47,671 nucleotides of DNA from an uncultured Erysipelotrichaceae bacterium (GTDB lineage: Bacteria; Bacillota_I; Bacilli_A; RF39; UBA660). The position numbers were made by a program, and so were the translations under genes. Shown here in pieces: positions 15,849 through 23,686 of this stretch. The DNA lies in NCBI GenBank assembly GCA_902798815.1, contig CADBYH010000011.1:1-47671 (forward strand), written 5' to 3'. Positions within the stretch are counted from its first letter, which is position 1; the number at the start of each line of letters is the position of its first letter. A model generated the notes under the pieces. It was not told the DNA's origin. It saw nothing but the letters and a program-made list of their open reading frames with translations, and searched no databases.

Positions 15849-16397
15849 TTACCATTTTTTTCCAGCGTAAAAGTTATACTCATCAATTAATTTGTAATTG
15901 TTTATTTCTTTAAATCTATTTTTGGTTGAGTTGTTATTTAAATCAATAATGTTGCTACTAGTGTTATTTTCATTTGATTTAGATATGTTATTTATTGATT
16001 CTTTTAACTTGTTTAATTGTTTGCTACTTATCTTGTTGTCATAATACTTAATACATTCATCGGTTGGGAAATAATTATTTATATTTTTAGTTTTACTGTT
16101 ACTTTTAATTATTGATAAGATGAGATTATATTTAATATCACATATTTTATTCTTAGGGGGATTTTTTGATAATGCTTTTTTATAGTTGTTTATTGCTTTA
16201 CTATATTCTTTATTATTATAGTTAATATTTCCTTCATTATAATAGACTATATATGGTTCATTAATATTTAATATATGAAGTAAATAAATTGTTTTATTAT
16301 TTATATTAATGGCTATAAAGTTTATAGAATATCTTAATATGAAAAATATATTTATTATAAATAATATTATTAATGATAGTTTTAATAATCTTTTCAT
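15849..16397 (-). CDS. Membrane-anchored TPR protein, last gene of the MoxR/VWA operon (BatC/E-like)
   Basis: The 182-residue protein has a membrane segment at about 5-25 and another hydrophobic stretch near 26-46. One or two tetratricopeptide repeats follow (YYNEGNINYNNKEYSKAINN, 52-71, then N-Y-K-K-A-L-S-K-N-P). The rest is an Asn/Ser-rich tail. A small TPR protein usually accompanies VWA proteins in Bat operons, where it may scaffold their assembly. It overlaps the preceding VWA gene by 4 bases, and AGGAG lies upstream of the ATG. The function is inferred from context. Confidence 0.65.
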   Translation of the reverse strand: MKRLLKLSLIILFIINIFFILRYSINFIAININNKTIYLLHILNINEPYIVYYNEGNINYNNKEYSKAINNYKKALSKNPPKNKICDIKYNLILSIIKSNSKTKNINNYFPTDECIKYYDNKISSKQLNKLKESINNISKSNENNTSSNIIDLNNNSTKNRFKEINNYKLIDEYNFYAGKKW

Positions 16398-17290
16398 AGC
16401 ATTTTTCTCCTAAATGAATTTAATTCGATAATAATTAGTATTAATAACGGGATTGTGAGTATATAGTATATATCATAATAATTTGATATATTCTTTTTGT
16501 TTAGTATTACTGATTTTCTTTTAATATCTTTTATTTTTTTATTTAATTCATTATTTGAATTAATATAATCAATTTTTAGATCCTTTGATATTTTTATTAA
16601 ATTTTTTTCATCTAGTTTTGTGATGGCAGGTTTACCAGTATCTTGATCTATAATATATTCATCAGAGGATGTTTCATTATTAAAATATTTAATGTTTGAA
16701 CCTTCTTTTGTACCGTACGATATAACTGCTCCATCTGATATATATTTTCTTAATATTTTATATGATTCTAATTTAGAGTTATCAGTTATTTCTCCATCAC
16801 TTAGGTAGAATAATACGATTTTTTCGTTTTTAATATTTTCTTTAATTGTTTCTATAGGTGTATTTAGAGATGATCCTTTGGCATATAAAATATTTGGTGT
16901 TTCAATGGAATCTAATATTAATTTAGATGTTTTTATATCATTAGTAAATGGTATTACTATTTCTGCTTTATTATTAAATGTAATAATTGAAAAATGTGAT
17001 GTTTTAAAGTTATCTATTATATTTGTACAGTCATTTTTAACATTATCAAGTTTATTATTACCATTAGAATCAATTGCATCCATACTTAATGAATTATCAA
17101 TTACAAATAGTATTTTTAGATTATCAGAATAATCATTTTTAATAATTAATGGTCTTAAACTAATAATAAAAAGAACAATTATTATCATTAATTCAGTAAT
17201 GCTTTTTTTATTAAAAATAATGATATATATAATAAGTATAATTGTAATTGGTATAGATATTTGTATAGGAATAAATGGTTTAAATTTCAT
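16394..17290 (-). CDS. Membrane VWA-domain protein (BatA/BatB-like), second copy
   Basis: Two membrane segments lie at about 10-27 and 33-50, then a von Willebrand factor A domain at about 58-240 with an intact metal-ion-dependent adhesion site, D-N-S-L-S (Asp65, Ser67, Ser69). The S-D-G-E strand that normally supplies the distal Asp is visible as LFYLSDGEITDNS. A final membrane helix sits at about 276-292. This architecture is that of BatA/BatB aerotolerance proteins, whose molecular role is unresolved. It overlaps both neighbours by 4 bases. AAGGTGG precedes the ATG. Confidence 0.8.
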   Translation of the reverse strand: MKFKPFIPIQISIPITIILIIYIIIFNKKSITELMIIIVLFIISLRPLIIKNDYSDNLKILFVIDNSLSMDAIDSNGNNKLDNVKNDCTNIIDNFKTSHFSIITFNNKAEIVIPFTNDIKTSKLILDSIETPNILYAKGSSLNTPIETIKENIKNEKIVLFYLSDGEITDNSKLESYKILRKYISDGAVISYGTKEGSNIKYFNNETSSDEYIIDQDTGKPAITKLDEKNLIKISKDLKIDYINSNNELNKKIKDIKRKSVILNKKNISNYYDIYYILTIPLLILIIIELNSFRRKML

Positions 17291-18243
17291 ATAACCACCT
17301 TCTTTATAAATATTAAAATAATTATTGAAATTGCTAGAACATAAAATGGTAATTTGGGATTATCTACATAATTAGTTTTAGTTTTTCTTTTTATATTTAA
17401 ATCATTTAATAATTCTTTTTCTAAATTATTATTAAGGTCATAATATTTACCATTAGTATTATTTGTTATCTCTATAAGTTCTTTTTTATTTTCCTTATTA
17501 ATATTATCTGTACCAATACTAAAAATTTTTATATTTTTATCTTTAGCAATATTGCTTATATTCATTAAATTTGTATAATTAATACCTTGTTGATTATTAT
17601 CAGTAGAAAAAATAATTATTTTATTGTTTTTATTATTTGTAAAATTATATATACATGAAGATAATCCTTCTCCTATAAGTGATGTTCCTTTTTCTTTATA
17701 ATCTTCTATACTGCTTGTATTAATATAATTTCTTATATATAGTTTTGCATCAGAATTATTTTCTTCTTTAATTGATTTATTAATGATAGTTAGAATATTA
17801 TTAATGTATTTATAATCATTAGTTAGGGGAGATAAAGATACTGATGATGTATTAAAAATAATAATCCCAATATTTTTATTATTTATTTTTTTTATAATAT
17901 GTTTATATGTATTAGTTAGATTTATATTTGATTTATTTACTGATGAAGATACATCCATACAAATAATTATATCTTTTTCTTGAATGTCTTCTTCTTTTAC
18001 TTGTGGTCTACAGATTAGTATTATTGAAGATATAATAGATATTGTGAATAAAAAATAGATAATATATTTAGTAATATTATATTTTAATAATAGATCTTTA
18101 TAGTATTTTGTTTTTTCTAAATAACTTATATTAGTTATTTTTGTACCTTTGGTATATTTAGTAATATTCTTCTTAAATAAAAAAACATAAATAAGTATAA
18201 TTACTAAAATGATTATAAATAGTAAAGGATATTTAATTATCAT
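17287..18243 (-). CDS. Membrane VWA-domain protein (BatA/BatB-like), first copy
   Basis: The 318-residue protein has membrane segments at about 6-24 and 58-79, then a VWA domain from about 90 to 270. Its adhesion-site motif D-V-S-S-S (Asp97, Ser99, Ser101) is intact. A C-terminal membrane helix lies at about 299-316. VWA domains of this type bind a protein partner through a Mg ion and are often remodelled by MoxR-family AAA+ ATPases, one of which is encoded at the head of this operon. It overlaps the next gene by 4 bases and begins inside the 3' end of the DUF4381-like gene, with AGGAG 12 bases upstream. Confidence 0.82.
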   Translation of the reverse strand: MIIKYPLLFIIILVIILIYVFLFKKNITKYTKGTKITNISYLEKTKYYKDLLLKYNITKYIIYFLFTISIISSIILICRPQVKEEDIQEKDIIICMDVSSSVNKSNINLTNTYKHIIKKINNKNIGIIIFNTSSVSLSPLTNDYKYINNILTIINKSIKEENNSDAKLYIRNYINTSSIEDYKEKGTSLIGEGLSSCIYNFTNNKNNKIIIFSTDNNQQGINYTNLMNISNIAKDKNIKIFSIGTDNINKENKKELIEITNNTNGKYYDLNNNLEKELLNDLNIKRKTKTNYVDNPKLPFYVLAISIIILIFIKKVVI

Positions 18244-18658
18244 TTTTTATCATGCTCCTTGCTTTTTCAAGTGATTTTATAATGTTTCCTTTTGAAATAC
18301 TATTAAATTCATTTTCATAGCATTCTTCTATTAATTCTGTTAATTCAAATATATTTAATGCTTTAATATCGTTTAGTGTATAATTTTGTATTTTAATATT
18401 TTTATAATCATAATAGTAATTTCTTATAATTAAACTTAGGTTTTTATATGCTTCTTTATTTGAAATAGTCTTTTTAATTATTTTGCTTTCAAGTAATTTG
18501 AGTTTTAATAAATATTTACTTTTTATATCTAGTTTAGTTGCTTTAGGTTTTTTATTAATTATAAGTAGAATTATAATGTTTAATAACATTAAAATTGATA
18601 TTAAAATAATTGGTGTTAATGAATATGAGAATGTTGGTCTTATATTGTTTAATTTCAT
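18233..18658 (-). CDS. Small membrane protein of the VWA operon (DUF4381-like)
   Basis: The 141-residue protein has one membrane segment at about 14-36 preceded by L-N-N-I-R-P, followed by a basic helical cytoplasmic domain with a repeated L-L-K-L-K-L-L-E pattern and Y-K-N-L-S-L-I-I-R-N-Y-Y (near 66-77). Size, topology and position between DUF58 and VWA genes match DUF4381 proteins of MoxR operons, but the sequence similarity is faint. The start overlaps the DUF58 gene by 4 bases. Confidence 0.5.
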   Translation of the reverse strand: MKLNNIRPTFSYSLTPIILISILMLLNIIILLIINKKPKATKLDIKSKYLLKLKLLESKIIKKTISNKEAYKNLSLIIRNYYYDYKNIKIQNYTLNDIKALNIFELTELIEECYENEFNSISKGNIIKSLEKARSMIKNDN

Positions 18659-19500
18659 TTGTTATGCTCCTTTAATAGTTTTATTATTTTAATATTTAAT
18701 TCTTCTATTGAGGAAATATCAACAATATTAATATTAAATTTATTTAATTTACTTGAATTCTTATTAAGTAATTCTTTTCTTATGTTAATTTCTAATTCAT
18801 GTAGTTTCTTGTTTTTAGAAAAAATACTTGGAATATATTTTTTATTATTAATGTTATAGATATTATTTCCATATATGTAATTGTCATTAATATTTATAGT
18901 AAATATATCATTATATTTAGATAACATTTTTATATTATTTATTTCAAGAGAGTTAATACCTTTTACATCAGTTATTATAAATATTAGATAATTTTTGGTA
19001 TTTGTTTTAGTAATCTTTTTAATTATTTTATTAATAGAACTACTATTTGTTTTTGTATTGTTGTAGTTTTCTAATTGCATTTCTAAGTGATTAATATTTC
19101 GTTTAAATATAGGTTCTTCTTCTTTGAATAATATACTTAAATAATCATTATTATTTATTGCGATAAAACCTATTGTTCCTGCAGCATATAGAGCAAGTTC
19201 CTTTTTGTTTTCACCTTTATTTGTATCAGCATTCATAGAAATGTTATTATCTATAACTATTAATACTTTTTTATTTGTTTCTTTTATATATTTTTTAACT
19301 AGTAATTTATTAGTTTTAATTGATGACTTCCAATTTATATCTTTTATATCATCTGTTATTTCATATTCTTTTAAATTATTAAAATCTAGACTTTTATCTT
19401 TATACATAGATTTATAAATACCATTTAGATAATTAAATGATACTTTGTTATTTTTAATATTTATTTTTGCTTTTATTAAATTAATATATTTTAGTTTCAT
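18655..19500 (-). CDS. DUF58 domain protein of the MoxR operon
   Basis: The 281-residue protein shows the DUF58 core: E-Y-E-I-T-D-D-I-K-D-I-N-W-K-S-S near 45-60, corresponding to the family Y-x-x-G-D-x-x-R-x-I-D-W-x-x-S, then L-L-V-K-K-Y-I-K-E-T and the VWA-like strand VLIVIDNNISM (near 80-90) with D-x-N-x-S in place of the usual D-x-S-x-S. Unlike many relatives it has no N-terminal membrane pair, so it is probably cytoplasmic or peripheral. DUF58 proteins almost always sit next to MoxR ATPases and are probable clients. It overlaps moxR by 4 bases. Confidence 0.85.
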   Translation of the reverse strand: MKLKYINLIKAKINIKNNKVSFNYLNGIYKSMYKDKSLDFNNLKEYEITDDIKDINWKSSIKTNKLLVKKYIKETNKKVLIVIDNNISMNADTNKGENKKELALYAAGTIGFIAINNNDYLSILFKEEEPIFKRNINHLEMQLENYNNTKTNSSSINKIIKKITKTNTKNYLIFIITDVKGINSLEINNIKMLSKYNDIFTININDNYIYGNNIYNINNKKYIPSIFSKNKKLHELEINIRKELLNKNSSKLNKFNINIVDISSIEELNIKIIKLLKEHNK

Positions 19501-20483
19501 GGTGTTTGAATACTTTCAAATATCAAGTCTATGATTTGTTCTTTTGTAATGTCATCAGATAATGCATTAAAACTTAATTGAATTCTATGTCTTAATATAT
19601 AATGTCTTATTTCTTTGATGTCATCTGGTGTTACGTAGGTTCTATTATTTAGTAATGCAAGTACTTTAGAACATTTTAAAAAAGCGATTGCTGCTCTGGG
19701 AGAGGCTCCTAATTCAATATAGTTAGCATATTTTTCTTCAAGATAATTATGAGGATTTCTTGTTGCATTTGTAATTGTTGCGATGTATTCTTTTATAGTT
19801 TCATCAATAAATACTTTGTTAGTGATATTTTGAAGATATTTAATATCATCTAAAGATAATGGTGATTCAGTTTTTTCAAAATCATTGTTTTCAATTTTAT
19901 TTAGTATTTCTATTTCTTCAGAAATGCTTGGATAAGTTAACTTAATATTAAGAAGAAATCTATCTAATTGTGATTCTGCTAAAGGGTATGTTCCTTCTTC
20001 TTCGATTGGATTGTTAGTTGCGATTACTAAGAATATTTCAGGTAAATCATATTTAACACCATCTATTGTAATATGCTTTTCTTGCATTGCTTCTAAAGTA
20101 GCACTTTGAGTTTTTGAACTTGATCGATTTATTTCATCAATTAAAATTAAATTAGCAAATATAGGTCCAAGTTTTGTTTCAAAAGAGTTTGTTTTATAAT
20201 TGAATATTTGAGTACCAATTATATCACTAGGCATTAAATCAGGAGTACATTGAATTCTTCCGAATTTTGCATTTATTGCTTCTGTAAATGTTTTAGCTGC
20301 GGTAGTTTTTGCAAGACCTGGAACTGATTCTAATAGAATATGACCATTTGATATAAGAGATATTAAGATTAATCTTTCAAGATTTGTTTGTCCAACTATT
20401 CTTTTTGAATAATAATTATGAAGTTTATTTATGATTGTGTTGCACTTTTTAATTTCATTTTTAGTAATATTTTGATTTGACAT
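19497..20483 (-). CDS. MoxR-family AAA+ ATPase
   Basis: This AAA+ ATPase is thought to act as a chaperone for VWA-containing partners. The Walker A reads SVPGLAKTTAAK (near 56-67), Walker B is ILIDEINRSSSKTQSA (near 112-127), sensor 1 is VIATNNPIEEEGTYPL (near 153-168), and AESQLDRFL follows. The C-terminal lid contains the G-A-S-P-R-A-A-I-A-F-L motif (near 258-268) typical of the family. Length 328 is normal. The ATG follows AAGGAAGTG. It heads a six-gene operon (MoxR, DUF58, DUF4381-like, VWA, VWA, TPR) with overlapping or nearly overlapping genes. A SigA-type promoter lies 30-58 bases upstream. Confidence 0.92.
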   Translation of the reverse strand: MSNQNITKNEIKKCNTIINKLHNYYSKRIVGQTNLERLILISLISNGHILLESVPGLAKTTAAKTFTEAINAKFGRIQCTPDLMPSDIIGTQIFNYKTNSFETKLGPIFANLILIDEINRSSSKTQSATLEAMQEKHITIDGVKYDLPEIFLVIATNNPIEEEGTYPLAESQLDRFLLNIKLTYPSISEEIEILNKIENNDFEKTESPLSLDDIKYLQNITNKVFIDETIKEYIATITNATRNPHNYLEEKYANYIELGASPRAAIAFLKCSKVLALLNNRTYVTPDDIKEIRHYILRHRIQLSFNALSDDITKEQIIDLIFESIQTP

Positions 20484-20512
20484 ATATACACTTCCTTTTA
20501 CACATAAAATTA

Positions 20513-20541
20513 ATTTTAGTTTATTTTTCTATTTATAACAA
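20513..20541 (-). promoter_or_regulatory. SigA-type promoter of the MoxR/VWA operon
   Basis: On the minus strand TTGTTA (20536-20541) and TAAAAT (20513-20518) are separated by 17 bases, 30 bases before the start codon. Confidence 0.75.
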
Positions 20542-20571
20542 GGAATAAAAGTTAATTTTTTTTAGATAGTG

Positions 20572-20579
20572 CATAAAAT
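20572..20579 (+). promoter_or_regulatory. Possible SigE-type -10 element upstream of cotE
   Basis: CATAAAAT at 20572-20579 matches the mother-cell SigE -10 consensus CATACAnT at all but one defined position. The expected -35 site 14-15 bases upstream (around 20550-20557, GTTAATT) matches weakly. In B. subtilis cotE is transcribed in the mother cell by SigE and SigK. The site is only 16 bases from the ATG, so the leader would be very short. Confidence 0.35.
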
Positions 20580-20594
20580 ATAGTGGAGGTACAT

Positions 20595-21125
20595 ATGACA
20601 AATTATAAAGAGATTGTGACAAAAGCAGTTATTTCAAAAGGTAAAAGACTTTTTACAACTACAAATAATGTTAAAGTAGAAAATCCATCTACAGTATTAG
20701 GGTGTTGGGTAATAAATCATAATTTTAGTGGTACAAAAAGTAGAGATAAAGTAATAATTAATGGTTCTTATGATGTTAATATATGGTATTCATATGATAA
20801 TGATACAAAAACAGGTGTTGTTAAGGAAACAAATAAATATAGAGAAGTAATTAATATGAAAAGAAATAGTTCGTCAAATGAAGAGGTAATTGTTAGGAGT
20901 CTTCAACAACCAAGTTGTGTTAAAGCATACATAGATAATGATACTATTACTTATACAATTGAAAAGGTTTTGGGTATTGAATTAGTAGGTGATGTTAAAG
21001 TAAAAGTTGAGACAAATGATGAAGATCCTTGGGATGAGATTGGGGAGGATGATGTTGTTTCAAATGATGTTAATGATACTATAGAAAATGTTGATGAGAA
21101 TTTTATTAAAGAGGATGTTATTTAG
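20595..21125 (+). CDS. cotE: Outer spore coat protein CotE
   Basis: CotE is the morphogenetic protein that builds the outer coat of Bacillus endospores. The 176-residue protein aligns by memory with B. subtilis CotE through its length: YKEIVTKAVISKGKR at 4-18, S-T-V-L-G-C-W-V-I-N-H near 33-43, Y-D-V-N-I-W-Y-S-Y near 60-68 followed by N-D-T-K-T, and R-S-L-Q-Q-P-S-C near 101-108. The final 45 residues are an acidic Asp/Glu/Asn-rich tail, also a CotE feature. I start at the ATG at 20595, with GGAGGT just upstream, and not at a GTG four codons earlier. It is divergent from the MoxR operon, and no other coat gene is adjacent. The hit is strong evidence for a spore-forming ancestry. Confidence 0.92.
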   Translation: MTNYKEIVTKAVISKGKRLFTTTNNVKVENPSTVLGCWVINHNFSGTKSRDKVIINGSYDVNIWYSYDNDTKTGVVKETNKYREVINMKRNSSSNEEVIVRSLQQPSCVKAYIDNDTITYTIEKVLGIELVGDVKVKVETNDEDPWDEIGEDDVVSNDVNDTIENVDENFIKEDVI

Positions 21126-21139
21126 GTTCTCTTTTTTTT
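21108..21139 (+). terminator. Terminator overlapping the 3' end of cotE
   Basis: AAAGAGGA (21108-21115) pairs with TTCTCTTT (21127-21134), with one G-U pair, around an 11-base loop and then a T-run. The stop codon lies in the loop, and the T-run merges into the next -35. Confidence 0.65.
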
Positions 21140-21166
21140 GACATAATAAGTAAAATATGGTAAAAT
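21138..21166 (+). promoter_or_regulatory. SigA-type promoter of the three-paralog operon
   Basis: A perfect -35 TTGACA (21138-21143), 17-base spacer and TAAAAT (21161-21166), with TG at 21158-21159 forming an extended -10. This is one of the strongest promoters in the window. Confidence 0.85.
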
Positions 21167-21197
21167 AGGGCATTATTTTTACAGGGATGTTGGTTAT

Positions 21198-22004
21198 ATG
21201 AGTACTTTGGAAGAAGATAAATTATATTCTAGTAGAGTCCTTTTTGGAGGACATATGGATTACTATAATCATGTTTATTATAAATCTAATGAAAATTTAT
21301 ATTTTTTGTTTTCTCAAATTGATATTGCTGGAAAAGACGTTTTAACTGTAGTAGGGTCTGGTGATCAATCTTTTCATTGTTATGATAGAGATGCAAAAAG
21401 CGTTACTTTATTTGATAAAAATAAGTTAACAATTTATTATTATTATTTACGACTATGGGTTATTAAATATTTAAATAAATATTATCCAGATGATTGTTTT
21501 CCTAAAGATTGGATGTATTTCTTATTAGGACAAGTTGAATGTAGAAATCAAGATGAAAAAGATGCTCTTATGTATTGGAAATATATTATTAGTACATATG
21601 GAGAGGATACATATAATAGATTATTCTTTAGAGGTTTTGATGATAAGAATAATGAATTAGAAAACTTATCTAAATTAAAAAATAGAATTAATAAAGATAA
21701 TGTTAATTTTTATTTAACAGATATATCAAAAGATAATAATATTGAAGGTATGTATGATTTAATTATCACTTCTAATATAGGTGATTATATAATTCAATCT
21801 GAGGAGGTTATGAAATCATATAGAAATATTACTTATAAATTATTAAAAAAAGATGGTATGATAGTTAATTCTAATTTAAGAAAATGTGGACCTACAAATT
21901 TAGAAAGAAATACTTTTGAAGAAATGTTTGATTATAAGGAATTAAATGAATATAGTGATTTTCCTGTTGGATATGTTTATAAAAAGGGAAGCTTGGTAAT
22001 ATGA
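21198..22004 (+). CDS. SAM-fold protein, paralog 1 of 3 (DUF3419/BtaA-like)
   Basis: The 268-residue protein has a class I SAM-binding fold. Strand 1 and the glycine loop read DVLTVVGSGDQSFH (47-60), strand 2 ends in an acidic V-T-L-F-D-K-N-K-L-T (near 68-77), followed by an aromatic I-Y-Y-Y-Y-L-R-L-W helix. Strand 4 is YDLIITSNIGDYI (near 190-202), followed by Y-R-N-I-T-Y-K-L-L-K-K-D-G-M-I-V. The G-S-G-D-Q loop and the S-N-x-x-D-Y motif recall DUF3419/BtaA, which transfers a 3-amino-3-carboxypropyl group to lipid, but I cannot confirm it. The C terminus ends in G-Y-V-Y-K-K, shared with paralogs 2 and 3. It overlaps paralog 2 by 4 bases. Confidence 0.6.
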   Translation: MSTLEEDKLYSSRVLFGGHMDYYNHVYYKSNENLYFLFSQIDIAGKDVLTVVGSGDQSFHCYDRDAKSVTLFDKNKLTIYYYYLRLWVIKYLNKYYPDDCFPKDWMYFLLGQVECRNQDEKDALMYWKYIISTYGEDTYNRLFFRGFDDKNNELENLSKLKNRINKDNVNFYLTDISKDNNIEGMYDLIITSNIGDYIIQSEEVMKSYRNITYKLLKKDGMIVNSNLRKCGPTNLERNTFEEMFDYKELNEYSDFPVGYVYKKGSLVI

Positions 22005-22801
22005 GTATAAAAGAGGATATTGAAAAAACTAAGTTAGTTAAAAATGGTTATGAAAATGATAAATATGGAAAGATATATTTTCATTCTAATGAAAGATTAA
22101 AAGATATTTTTTCACAGTTAGATGTTAAAGATAAAAATGTTTTTACTGTTTTAGCATCTGGAGATCAAGCTTTTTACTTTTATGATAATGGTGCTAAGAA
22201 AGTAGATTTATTTGATATTAATAAATTAAGTATTTATTATTACTATTTACGTGTATGGATTATAAAATATTTAGGAAGATTTTATCCTAGGACATTGCGT
22301 AATGAGTTTATAAAAGATTTACTTGATATAGTAGAAGTTAATTCTGAAGAAGAAAAGGAAGCAGTTTTATTTTGGAAAAAGTATATTAAGAATTTTTCTA
22401 ATGGAGAGATAAATGAATTATTATATTTTTCAGAAAATCCATTTTTAAATAAAATAAATGATGTTTCAAATTTAGCTAGTAAATTAAAAGAGAAAAAGTT
22501 TAATTTTTATAATATTGATATATCTGGGAAGATTGAAGTTCCTAATAAATATAATATTATTTATACATCGAATGCTGCAGATTATTTATATCATGATAAA
22601 AAGACATTTGAATCATATAGAGATAATCTTGATGAATTATTAGATGATGATGGTATTGTTGTATGTGCTAATGTTCTTAGAGGTAGAGCATCAATTATAG
22701 AAAGGGAAGTTTTTTCTCATAAATTTTTATTAAGTGATTTAGAGTATATTGAAGATAAACATTTTTGTGGTTCTCCAGGATATGTTTATAAAAGAAGGTG
22801 A
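22001..22801 (+). CDS. SAM-fold protein, paralog 2 of 3 (DUF3419/BtaA-like)
   Basis: The 266-residue protein shares all elements of paralogs 1 and 3: K-I-Y-F-H-S-N-E-R-L near 24-33, NVFTVLASGDQAFYFYDNGA (46-65), the acidic V-D-L-F-D-I-N-K-L-S, Y-Y-Y-Y-L-R-V-W, and YNIIYTSNAADYL. In the glycine loop the first Gly is Ala (A-S-G-D-Q against G-S-G-D-Q). The ATGA overlap with paralog 1 implies translational coupling. Base use does not differ visibly from its neighbours. The TGA stop is followed a few bases later by paralog 3. Confidence 0.6.
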   Translation: MSIKEDIEKTKLVKNGYENDKYGKIYFHSNERLKDIFSQLDVKDKNVFTVLASGDQAFYFYDNGAKKVDLFDINKLSIYYYYLRVWIIKYLGRFYPRTLRNEFIKDLLDIVEVNSEEEKEAVLFWKKYIKNFSNGEINELLYFSENPFLNKINDVSNLASKLKEKKFNFYNIDISGKIEVPNKYNIIYTSNAADYLYHDKKTFESYRDNLDELLDDDGIVVCANVLRGRASIIEREVFSHKFLLSDLEYIEDKHFCGSPGYVYKRR

Positions 22802-22805
22802 TTTG

Positions 22806-23621
22806 GTGGATACAACTAGAAAGAATATTATGTATACTAATTTTGTTATTAAAGGGAAACAAGTTGATAATTATTCAAAAATTTATTTTGCTTCAAATGA
22901 AAAGTTAGATAAAATTTTTTCTAATGTAGATATTAAAGATAAAAACGTTCTTACAGTTTTGGGAAGTGGAGATCAAGCATTTCATCTTTATAATAGAGGA
23001 GCAAGACATGTAGATGTATTTGATAAAAATAAACTTACATTATTTTATTATTATTTAAGAAGATGGGTTATTCAATATTTAAATACATTTTATCCAGAAA
23101 CTAATTTAAGAAATATTTATATAAAGAAATTATTAAAAAAAGTTGAACCTAGAACTATTGAGGAATTAGATGCTTATAATTACTGGTCAGAATATATTAA
23201 TTTTTTTGAAGCATTTAATACAGAAAAATTACTTTTAAAAAGTTTTAATTATTCTAGTAATGAAATTAGTGATTTATCAATAATTAAGAGGAAGATAGAA
23301 GAAGATGATTTTAGTTTTTATGATTTTGATATATCAGGAGATATTTCATTAGATAGAAAGTATGACATAATATATAAATCAAATGTATCTGATTATATTT
23401 CGAAAGAAAAAGCAATTTTTGAGAAATATAGAGATAATTTGTATGATCTATTAGAAGATGATGGGGTAATAGTTTCTTCAAATGTAGTTTTTAAAGAACC
23501 TTCTAATATAGAAAGAGTTATTTTTTCAGAAAAGTTTGATTTTCAAATGTTTCCAGGTTATATTCATAGTTTAAATAATCCACCAAGAGGTTATGTATAT
23601 AAAAAGAAGATGTTAACATAA
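22806..23621 (+). CDS. SAM-fold protein, paralog 3 of 3 (DUF3419/BtaA-like)
   Basis: I place the start at the GTG at 22806, because AAGGTGA lies just upstream and the N-terminus then aligns with the other copies: 24 residues precede K-I-Y-F here and 23 in paralog 2. A frame starting at 22749 would overlap paralog 2 by 53 bases. The 271-residue protein has NVLTVLGSGDQAFHLYNRGA (47-66), V-D-V-F-D-K-N-K-L-T, the F-Y-Y-Y-L-R-R-W helix, YDIIYKSNVSDYI and R-D-N-L-Y-D-L-L-E-D-D-G-V-I-V. Catalytic chemistry and substrate are unknown. It is the last gene of the trio; a hairpin follows immediately. Confidence 0.6.
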   Translation: MDTTRKNIMYTNFVIKGKQVDNYSKIYFASNEKLDKIFSNVDIKDKNVLTVLGSGDQAFHLYNRGARHVDVFDKNKLTLFYYYLRRWVIQYLNTFYPETNLRNIYIKKLLKKVEPRTIEELDAYNYWSEYINFFEAFNTEKLLLKSFNYSSNEISDLSIIKRKIEEDDFSFYDFDISGDISLDRKYDIIYKSNVSDYISKEKAIFEKYRDNLYDLLEDDGVIVSSNVVFKEPSNIERVIFSEKFDFQMFPGYIHSLNNPPRGYVYKKKMLT

Positions 23622-23636
23622 AAATGTTGACATCTT
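23607..23636 (+). terminator. 13-bp hairpin after the paralog trio, overlapping the rpsP -35
   Basis: AAGATGTTAACAT (23607-23619) pairs with ATGTTGACATCTT (23624-23636), one U-G pair, AAAA loop. The T-run after it is interrupted (TAGTGTTTTT), so termination may be partial. The 3' arm contains the rpsP -35 TTGACA. Confidence 0.6.
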
Positions 23637-23655
23637 TAGTGTTTTTATATATAAT
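23627..23655 (+). promoter_or_regulatory. Consensus SigA promoter of rpsP-khpA
   Basis: TTGACA (23627-23632), 17-base spacer and TATAAT (23650-23655): a perfect match at both boxes, fitting a ribosomal protein gene. Confidence 0.92.
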
Positions 23656-23686
23656 AATACTGTTATTTAGAAATGGAGGGAAATAA

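Noticed and set aside
22749..22805. Upstream ATG for the third SAM-fold paralog
   Set aside because: It would overlap paralog 2 by 53 bases and add residues absent in the other two copies; the GTG at 22806 has a ribosome site and aligned N-terminus.
22799..22821. UGA recoded as tryptophan (Mollicutes code)
   Set aside because: UGA ends several genes here at the expected family length (for example paralog 2 and prpC), and all conserved Trp positions use TGG.
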